A DNA stretch of 43,705 nucleotides from Nemertoderma westbladi. Taxonomy: Eukaryota > Xenacoelomorpha > Nemertodermatida > Nemertodermatidae. The notes beneath the pieces are model-generated. The model saw only the letters and a list, made by a program, of their open reading frames with translations, was not told where the DNA came from and made no database searches. Where the stretch lies: assembly GCA_032718475.1 (NCBI GenBank), contig JAUCBJ010004879.1:1-43705 (forward strand), given 5' to 3'. Positions 32,226-41,100 of the stretch are shown here, piece after piece (the stretch's first letter is position 1; each line of letters starts with the position of its first letter). A program made the translations under genes and the position numbers.

Positions 32226-33560
32226 AGAAACCTGTAAGCTACTTCTATGGAACATTGAAGGGTTCAGGTTCATACGTGGCGTTCTAACTGACTCTGAACT
32301 CTTCCGAGATAGCGACATAATCCTACTCAATGAAACCTTATATTGGGAGGATGTCTGCGAAACTAATGGGTACTATACCTGTATACAAAAAGCCAAAAAA
32401 GGAGTGATTGGGCGACCTTCTGGTGGACTAATGGCTTTTCTAAAACCGCATCTTCAGCACCGTGTATTATTTCAATGCGACAATTACATGGTTATACGCA
32501 CAAACAGCGCCCAATTCATTCTGAGTTACTTTTCTCCAGAGACGGCGGTTTCAGAGATTCTTCTAACAATAACTGAGGCGTTACATTATACTTCCTCAGA
32601 ATCTATTACTGTAATAGCTGGTGACCTAAACTGCCGAACTGACCAGGGCACCCGGGGCAAGGACCTGGTAGAAAATCTCCAGGACTTTGGTTTTATACTG
32701 CTCAACGATGGAGACAAGCGCACGTGCTTATCGCCACAAGGAGAAAGTACCTTGGATTTAATTCTGATCCGCTACCAGGCCACCATACCGCACCCAGACC
32801 AACTTCCAGCTGTCGAGGTCATCTACGACGGCATCCGCAAACACCAGCGTGTGGAAACCCGGCTGATAATTCCATGAAACTCAGCTCAGACACTGGACAG
32901 ACCTCCGCGACTAAACCGAAAAATTAATCTACAAGCCCTAGCAACAGAAACAAGATCTATTCCGGAAGCGTTTGCTGACACCGGTGACAACGTAGATGCT
33001 GCCTGCAACCTCCTCACCGATGCGATACACAAATCGGCTGGAACTAAAGTACAGAACACTCGGAAAGGGAAGCTGTGGTTCGACGCGGATCTCACACAAA
33101 TTAAACGCGACTTAGTGAAAGCGATGCAGGAAAGAAACATATCGAACTACCATATGCAAAGCTTCTGGGACACTCGTCGCCTATATAAAAAGAAGATAGT
33201 CGAGAAAAAACGCCAATTCGAACAAAATCAGCCGTCCAGAATGGTTGACACTGCGGAGCTTACTCCATGGACTTTTGTAAAGAACAAACTAACAAACTCT
33301 ACAGCACCAATCCCTGCCGCACAACTCGAACAGCACTTTACCAAACTTTTTGGAATCCCAAACAACCCGCAGTCATTTGAACCTCCCCCAGACAACGACG
33401 ATGGCGATCCAACAGACTGGTTCAACGAGCCAATCACACAGCAGGAAGTACAGCAAACTATAAGTAGATCCGCCAATAATAAAGCGGCCGGTCTAGACCA
33501 AGTCGTGTATGAGCACCTTAAGCAAGGTATAGTACATATTTTGTTTCTACTGACAGCACT
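32224..33560 (+). pseudogene. LINE ORF2 5' part: endonuclease and start of RT
   Basis: One frame runs from about 32224, overlapping the end of ORF1, with endonuclease/exonuclease/phosphatase motifs LLWNIEGF, ILLNETLYW, VIAGDLNCRTD and STLDLILIR in the expected order. A single in-frame TGA at 32875 breaks it. The same frame then continues with a helical linker (FWDTRRLYKKKIVEKKRQFE) to SRSANNKAAGLDQVVYEHLK, the usual start of a LINE reverse transcriptase. It ends where foreign repeat DNA begins at about 33561. The endonuclease would nick target DNA to prime reverse transcription; this copy cannot be functional. Confidence 0.8.
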
Positions 33561-34807
33561 GTGGGGCGAGCCACGAAGTGAGTGAGCCTTAGCGTAGTGG
33601 TACCATTAATCAACCTGTCGTTCTGTCGTTCTGTCGTGTTCAATTTTAAACGTTAATAACTCGGCCAATCTTTGATGAAATCTATCCAAACTTGGTACAC
33701 ATGTTGTTTGGCAAAAGTTTAGAAATTTTCCAAGTAGAATTTCCGTGTGGCCTTCGAGAAGCTAAGATAATAGCAGTTAATTAGTTAATTAAGTTGATTG
33801 CGGTGAAAACGCCATTTTCAACCTGCCTTTTAAAGGAAATTAATTGTTTTACAGTATAAGATTTAAATAATTATACTTAAAAATTATACAGATATAATCC
33901 CCATACGCCATTCTATTATAGTTTTTAATTAGTTTAAGTGATTTGCTTTAATAAATGTGTCTTTAATTGATCTAAACGTAATTAAACCGCACAATTATTG
34001 AGTACAAATTTAATCCTTCCCATTATTGGTCAAGTCTCTGCTGGTGTGGAGCTAGCTGCTGGGAGTTGTGGCTGTAGACTAACCTGAGAGGAATTGTAAT
34101 AGAGGCAACCAGTATTGCTATTCCAGCCCAATCACTGAATTGTGTTTATTATAGGCTGGACGGGCCGCATAACCGTTCGACTATTACTACTATTGCTATC
34201 TCAGTTAAATGACAGATATAATAACATAAATACAATCCATGGCATGGCTGTTGTAGGCTTCTGAAATAGTTTATTCCACAATGTATATGTCTGGTTATTT
34301 TTTAATTGAATTTTTGCAAAGTAGTAAAATTAATGTTCTTAAAAATAATATTATTATTTTATATGTAACCTAGGAAATTAGCTACATTTTTTCGCTGCAG
34401 CTTTAAGAGTGTACATTGATTTAATATTATTTCAATACCCATATTACTACATCGGCATAAGATGCGTTGGCGTTGTATCACACATCTCCACATATCACAC
34501 ATCTCCACATAGATGTATCAACAGTTACTCGCACAGTTTCGAAACTTCGCATAGTTATAACTGTATAAAGATCGTCAGTCTGCGTTTAGGAAAAATATTT
34601 TATGACAAAACAGGACAAGCGACGAGCGCAACGAGGCATATAATGAAGACGAGTACTGCGTTGACTAAATTATTATATAAACCACCTGGCTTCACATATT
34701 GATCGCATCCCTAGTTATTATTATTATAAAGATCGTCCTAGCTTGCGTTTAAGAAATATATTTAAATACAAAACAGGACGAACGCAAAGAGGCTTATAAT
34801 GAAAACG
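33561..34807 (+). repeat. foreign DNA inside the LINE, with dispersed repeat copy B
   Basis: It begins GTGGGGCGAGCCACGAAG, aligning with the repeat at 23901 over about 200 bp (CTGTCGTTCTGTCGTG stretch, TAACTCGGCC, CCAAACTTGG, AAGTTTAGAAATTTTCC). The middle (33780-34567) is AT-rich with no gene. Near the end a diverged direct duplication is seen at 34568-34650 and 34728-34807 (AAAGATCGTC, GCGTTTAGGAAAAATATTT or GCGTTTAAGAAATATATTT, ACAAAACAGGAC, TATAATGAA). The second copy abuts the point where reverse transcriptase sequence resumes. Confidence 0.55.
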
Positions 34808-36078
34808 CCCAAGTGAACAATTTGGCTTTCTCCCTGGTAAATCAACCCTAAACGCATTGGTAATTTTAATCTCAGACATTAACAAGGCATTGCAGTCACC
34901 TATCCGCACTGAGCGCATGGTATATGCAGTGTTTGTTGATTTTAAGAAAGCGTTCGATATGGTTAGTCGTGCAGTGCTCCTAAAGAAACAATACAACGCC
35001 GGAGTCCGCGGTAAAATATTCGCGATTATTAAGGACTTACTCACCAACAAAGTTACAATTTTTGATGGGCTCTGTCTGTCAAACTTCATCGAGCAACTAC
35101 GCGGTATTTTACAAGGGGACAGACAGTTTATCGCCGACCTGTTTCATTCTATTTATTGCGGATTTAGCGACTACGCTGAGAAACATTGGTTCCTTCCTAC
35201 GTTTCCTTTTTTATGCAGACGATCTAGTATTTTATTCAAGTAACAAACAATATATACAAAAGGCTCTAACTGTACTGCATGAATGGTGCACTAACAACGG
35301 CATGGAAGTCAATTTAATTAAGACTAAAATTGTAAAATTCAGAAAGGGTGGACGACTTGCGCCGACTGATATATTTTATTACGGAGGCAGAGTGGTAGAA
35401 ATCTGCAAACAGTATGAGTATCTAGGCGTTTTATTCCAGTCATCACTGTGTTTCACAAACCATATCAAGTCAAAACAACAAAAGGCTTATAAATTAATTG
35501 GATCAATAAACAACCTTCATCTCCTTTCCATTGAAACAGCTCTAAATATTTTCGAAATAAAGATTGCCCCAATGGCACTTTATGGCTTCAAAAGTTATAG
35601 CCACCACCTTAAGCTGCAAAATCTAAAAGATATTGATCGGATCAAATCGCGCTTTGTAAAGAAAATGTTATGTCTACATAAATCATCGTCTTCGACAGCT
35701 GCAATAAAGCTTGCCAACTCAAAGATGTTTATAGAGACGACTCTAGACAAGAACCCTGATATCCTTAACCCAGACGTTCTAGAACAATATAGAGCGCACA
35801 GGGTGGAGCGCACCGCCAACTTCGCAGCCAGGGGGTACCAGCGTGGCCCAGGGTTCACCACTAACTGGTGGAGACTCCCGGGGCAACGCAAAAGACACAT
35901 CATTACCAGGACCACGATCCACGGCTGGCACCACAGGATCTGCGTAAACCGCCGATACCACGACCCGGAAGACAAATGTGTCTGTTTGTTCTGCAATGGC
36001 AGCTGCAGCGACAGATACCACGTCCTGTCTTGCCCGGACTGTCCTCGACCCGAAGCCCTCGCTACAGAAACCAACTAG
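34808..36078 (+). pseudogene. LINE ORF2 3' part: RT palm, thumb and zinc knuckle
   Basis: It resumes with SEQFGFLPGKSTLNALVILI, then the RT palm motif VFVDFKKAFDMV, and after a frame change FLFYADDLVFYSSN with the catalytic YADD box. The frame change at about 35117 coincides with a tandem duplication of ACAG, which shifts the downstream frame. The C-terminal part keeps GMEVNLIKTKIVKF, YEYLGVLFQSSL and a cysteine-histidine knuckle (CVCLFCNGSCSDRYHVLSC), ending in TAG at 36076. The RT segment between the fingers and QFGF is missing. The sequence is otherwise fairly intact, so the copy is not ancient. Confidence 0.8.
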
Positions 36079-36250
36079 AAAGAATAACTGGTGCAAAACA
36101 TCTGCCGCTAACCATTTCTTTTTTATTAACATTTGTTTTTTTACTAACTATTTATTGTGCTTAAATATAGAATTAATTGTGCTTTTTCTTTTTTAATACT
36201 GGACTTAATATACTTACCCCTAAAGGGGTGTAACTTCTTTTAAAAAAAAA

Positions 36251-36660
36251 TATATCTATCATCTAATATAATGTAAGAAATTACACCAAAACTTTTTTTA
36301 CAAAAACAGAATAAAAAATTCAAAGGAGTTTTTAATCAGTTAGTTGTTTCCGAATGTTACAATTATCGAATTAAACTTCATAAATTACTTGTTGCTCGTA
36401 TGGTTGCGTATACGTGGTTCCTATTACTTAACTCGTTCCTGTGCCCGTTCCTCATTCCGTTTTCTCCTGTTGCTTGAGTCTTTTTGGTCACTGACTCACT
36501 ATGTTCGTTCGCGTGATAAACCACTCGGATTATCACGCTATAAAGTGCCACTTTAAACCCCCCAATTGTAAATAGTTATAAATACAAAATAAGTTTATTT
36601 ACTTTTTATTGAAAGTATTTATTAATTATTAATATATTCGCTGAAGACATAAGCGCATTA
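36251..36660. other. unique AT-rich DNA, nothing recognised
   Basis: Between the LINE tail and the MITE. No gene or RNA feature was seen. Confidence 0.4.
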
Positions 36661-37092
36661 ACGCCGCGTTCACACTACCGAGTCAAAGTCAAAAGAAAAT
36701 AAATAATAGCTAGCTAGCAATAATAAATAATAATACATTATATAGGCCTAATATAATACATAATTCTAGAAGGGAGGGCATTCTAGAAAAAATAAAATGT
36801 CATGTGTATGACTATGTGTCTTAAATTTTATCTTTGACTCGGTAGTGTGAACGCGGCCTTTGACTCGGTAGTGTGAACGCGGCCTTTGACTCGGTAGTGT
36901 GAACGCGGCCTTTGACTCGGTAGTGTGAACGCGGCCTTTGACTCGGTAGTGTGAACGCGGCCTTTGACTCGGTAGTGTGAACGCGGCCTTTGACTCGGTA
37001 GTGTGAACGCGGCCTTTGACTCGGTAGTGTGAACGCGGCCTTTGACTCGGTAGTGTGAACGCGGCCTTTGACTCGGTAGTGTGAACGCGGCC
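36661..37092. mobile_element. MITE with right terminus amplified tenfold
   Basis: Same family as the element at 24226. The left end is CGCCGCGTTCACACTACCGA followed by the shared interior (TAGCTAGC, ATAGGCCTAATATA, ATTCTAGAA). TTA flanks lie at 36658-36660 and 37093-37095. Unlike the short copy, its right end is a perfect 26-bp tandem array: GAACGCGGCC occurs ten times, at 36849 and every 26 bp to 37083, each with TTTGACTCGGTAGTGT. The TTA after the last copy shows that amplification stayed within the element or preceded insertion. Confidence 0.88.
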
Positions 37093-37230
37093 TTACTTTA
37101 AATAAATATCAAACATTACATAACCATGGTCTAGTCATTCATTAACACTAAAACACCAAATAATTGACTGGTTGTTGTTTTCAATCTACAGTGTATATCA
37201 AATACAGGTCACTAACAACATGTCACTACT

Positions 37231-37634
37231 CTATGGGTAAAACACTAGAGTCTTATACCCCACAAACTAACAAAAAACATAGCGCGTACTGGTCCAAGAC
37301 ACCGAAACGCAACCATATTTTTAACAAATTAATTATTTTTGCCCTGGTCCTACCCTTTTCACGGCGACAAAATTGTCATATTTTCTTATAGATTATAGGC
37401 TTAGCTTTTGTGCAGTATACTACCGGTATCATGTAGTGTATGGCGGTTAGGTTAGGGTTAGGGTGCGATACATACTTGTATGTTGAGCATGTTTTAATAA
37501 ATTTGTTTATGTCGTTTTTGTTTGTGTTGTTTTTTGATGGCCTTAGGGCTGAGCGCTACTTTGGGCGTAATGTCCCGATCCTATGTTTTTTGTTAGTTTG
37601 TGGGGAATAAGACTCTATAGTGTTTTACCCATAG
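37231..37634. mobile_element. inverted-repeat element with 52-bp termini
   Basis: The left arm at 37231-37282 starts CTATGGGTAAAACACTAGAG and ends AACAAAAAACATAG. The right arm at 37581-37634 is its near-perfect reverse complement (CTATGTTTTTTGTTAGTTTG to GTGTTTTACCCATAG). About 300 bp of non-coding DNA lies between. If the termini are TGGGTAAAACAC, the flanking dinucleotide is TA on both sides, as for Tc1/mariner-type insertions. The precise boundary is uncertain. The interior contains a short telomere-like TTAGGTTAGGGTTAGGG near 37446. Confidence 0.75.
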
Positions 37635-38166
37635 ATTTTATATATATATACCAAGACCCCATTAGTCAGTATGTCGGTACATTCAATTATCATTCAATTA
37701 ATATGTCAATAATTACAGTACGTAATTCTATGAGAAAATTGAAAAACGATGGTCGTTCCATTACGCCGTCCAGTTAGATTTTATTAAGTTACGATTTAAA
37801 ATATCCAACTCTTCTTGTCAATTGAAACATTGTATGAACTGCGTCATGAATCACTTGTCATCGTCCTTTATACGATATAGGACTACGACTTTCTATACGA
37901 CTAGGACTGCAAGAATCATCTTTGCTCTATAATAATATATATCTCATATATATTAGCTTAATTCATTATCTCAAATTTTTAATTTTCATCCGTCAATTAA
38001 CATTGTTTAATTAAAAATCACACGACGCCTCTAATTCACTACCGGTACAGCAAACATTAATACAACACGTAGCATAAATACTTTATAAAGAAATTTAACT
38101 AAATTAGCACTTTTCTTATAGTAGTAGTAAACATTTAGCTGCTTTAGAAGCCGGGAGTATATATAG
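37635..38166. other. 3' flank of the helicase-ligase gene
   Basis: AT-rich, no gene. On the minus strand an AATAAA (TTTATT at 37780-37785) lies about 385 bp after the helicase stop codon and could serve as its polyadenylation signal. The evidence is weak. Confidence 0.3.
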
Positions 38167-41100
38167 TTAAACAAAGTTCCCATGTTCACTCCGCAGATGT
38201 GCGTAGCATTCTCTCTCGTTCTTATAGAATTTATCAGGACACAACCAACAGAAACGAACATGACACCAAGCGCAGCTCATCATATTACAACCTTCTATCT
38301 TCTCAACTCCCATCTTACATTTGGGGCACTTCCTTCTCGTGTCAGGGAATTCCTTTAACCAATTCTCTAGAGTGCCATCGACCAAAGATGAGCTCTTAAA
38401 CATTTTACAAGTGATTCCGTAATGAAACTCTTGTTTACAAGTAGTACAAATGAACTGGAAGCAACCTGGACATTGGAATGGGTAGCCTTGCTCATCTCCG
38501 CTCGTACAACGGAATACCCCGTCACACCCAGTTGTGGGACAGAATGAATACAGCTCCGGATTTTGTCTTGGTAACATCAGTGCGGCTCGGCTCCCAAATT
38601 CTCTTTTCTTTTCAGCAACCTTTTCTTTACCGAATATTATTTTGACATCACTCCATGTGAGATATTCTGAACACCCTTCTTCAATACAAGTTATTGGCAG
38701 TTTAAATTGCTCTAGACTGTTTTCTATTAGATTGTTGATGCATTCTGTACAATAAATATGTCCACATAGTTCAACCCTGTGATAGGTCTGCTCACCACTC
38801 AATGCATTTGAGAAACATACAGGGCATGTTTCACAGTCTCTATCATGATGGTCAATATTTATCCCCTGTTCAATTTCATTAAGTTTTACACATAACTTTT
38901 GGTAACATGATTCATTCTTGAAAACAATTAATAAGCTTTGTTTATAATAAACATAATACATATCCTCACATCCTGTTTCTTCTAGTAGTTTACTAAACGT
39001 TGGTCCATATTCAGACACAAGAAGCTTTAGTAAACCTTTAGATCTCGTTTTCAATGGGATTTCGCACTGTCCAAGACTCGAGAATTCATTTAGATATTGG
39101 TCCAATTTTATTTTCGCTTGATTCTTCCCAGTTACTGATCCAAAAATTGAAATTCGAGAAAAATGTCTTTCTAGAGTAATATATGTAGATGTATCCCTTT
39201 CTACAACTTCAATGAAACTATGATGTTCCTCTCGTTTTAATTGTCGTCGGATGTTGTACGACCCAATATCTATAACGCAGGGTTCAATAGCATAATTAAT
39301 AGTTAACCTTCCAATCGCAACAGAATCAGGCTCTTTGCTTTGTAAAGATATTAATAATATTCGTTTATCATTTTGATACTCGATTTGCTTTACATTTAAA
39401 TCTGGTTTCAAGCTACGCAGATTGCTTATAGCTTCTTCTAAATCTTTCTCAATTACTTTGTGAGAATCTCTATTGATTATTATACGTGCAGTTACCGACG
39501 CTTCTAATTCAATTGGCTCATTGAGGGGTGGCATGTTGATTTCACCTGATGTTATTTTATAACCATCAGCAGGATTTCTAAGTGATATATTTGCCATCAT
39601 GCCCTGTTTTTGCGATTTGGGTTGATGCATGTAGATGCCAAATTGGTGTCCGCTTCCACATATTTCCTCCAATTTCTGCTTCAGCAATTGTTTTTGCATT
39701 TGCATTTCTTCTGGAGTTGGTAGACATTTATTTTCAGAGAAGACCTTAACAGTAGCCACAGAAATTCCTTCATCTTCTAATCGAGCCCTAAATTCCCTGT
39801 CAAGCACTTTGATTGGCCTCCCCTTGAAACCATGAAAAAATATTTCCCCTGGATTTTTTTGCTGACCTATTTGAAATTTTGAGGTTGAAAGCAAGCTCAG
39901 CCCACCAAGAAGGTCCCCAAAGTCGTGCTGTTGTCCATTCAGAACTCGTAGTGCTTTGGGTAAGTCGATGGGCGATCTAAGAGTAATGATTCCACACCCC
40001 CTAGAAATGGCTCGTGGCCATTTTGCTGTTATTTTAAATTCTCCGTATAATTCATTACTTCTATACCTTGGCTGCAATTGGAATTCATTGATACTTGTGG
40101 ATGCCTTCAAGGCATCATTGGCATTTACATAGACAACTTGTCCGAAATAGGAATAAGTCTCATTTTCAGTGATATTTTTATTTTTGTAGTCAAATCTAAT
40201 TGATTCTACAGGCCCATAATTTTGCAAATATTCTTGAATCATGGATTCGCCCTCTTCAGCATAATGCTGTGGGACATTCTTTAATCTTAAACATCGAACT
40301 TCATGAGGCATCAACAAAGCTGAAACAGAAAAACCTGCTGCCAAAACAACACATATGGAATCATGTGATCGTCCAATAAACCCACAGTCTGCTTGTTCCA
40401 GTCGGATGGCTGCTTTGATTTCATCCACAGCATTTGTTACCACAAATTCCGCAGTTTCTTTGCACAAATCATTGGAATATAAGTCGATTTTTTGCTTTCC
40501 ATCTATATCCACATCGCAGCAAATAATGGAATTCCTGTTGCCTTCAATTATTTGTTCTTCTAATTTCTTTACTTTGTTCCATTTTTCGCCAACAAACTTT
40601 ATCAATGCACATTTTCCCATTTTGAATGTTTTAATGCGTTTCAATTTCAATGTTTCCAGCTTTATAGGGTCAAATGTTAGTATATTTTCACTGGCCAATT
40701 TAAGCACTGTTTCCCTTGGTACCGGTGTTGCTAAAATGGCATATCGATTGGATGTCTCTAGTATAGACTCAAATATCACCCATTCAATATCTGTATTGAA
40801 ATGCCTCAATGCACCCGACTGTGGAAATATAGTGCACTCTGGTACTCTATTACCTATGATAATTCCTTTTTTATCACAACCTGAATAAAGTCCTAAATTA
40901 AACGAATAACAAATGCATAGGAGCTCCTGTATCTGCTCTGGAGTACTGTGGCACTTGTAGGGAACTTTCACCTTGAATTCATTAAACATAACACTTATAC
41001 CTTCCTTGACAACATCACGAATTGCCATCATTGCTTTCATATTTATGGCATGTTCTGAACACCACTGTCGTCTGCGCCTTTCATCTTGTTTGTCCCATTC

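Larger units (their letters stand above)
31339..36250 (+). mobile_element. broken non-LTR retrotransposon (LINE)
   Basis: The order is ORF1-like, apurinic-type endonuclease, reverse transcriptase, then C-terminal zinc knuckle, followed by a T-rich 3' UTR ending in a nine-A run near 36241-36249. The element is interrupted between 33560 and 34807 by unrelated sequence that replaces the first fingers motifs of the reverse transcriptase. Clade cannot be fixed by eye. The 5' end and target-site duplication were not identified. Confidence 0.8.

Noticed and set aside
37441-37465. Interstitial telomere
   Set aside because: Only about three TTAGG(G) units, too short to support a telomeric origin.
40355-40888. 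177-codon + strand frame inside the helicase-ligase gene
   Set aside because: Antisense shadow of a strongly supported coding sequence.
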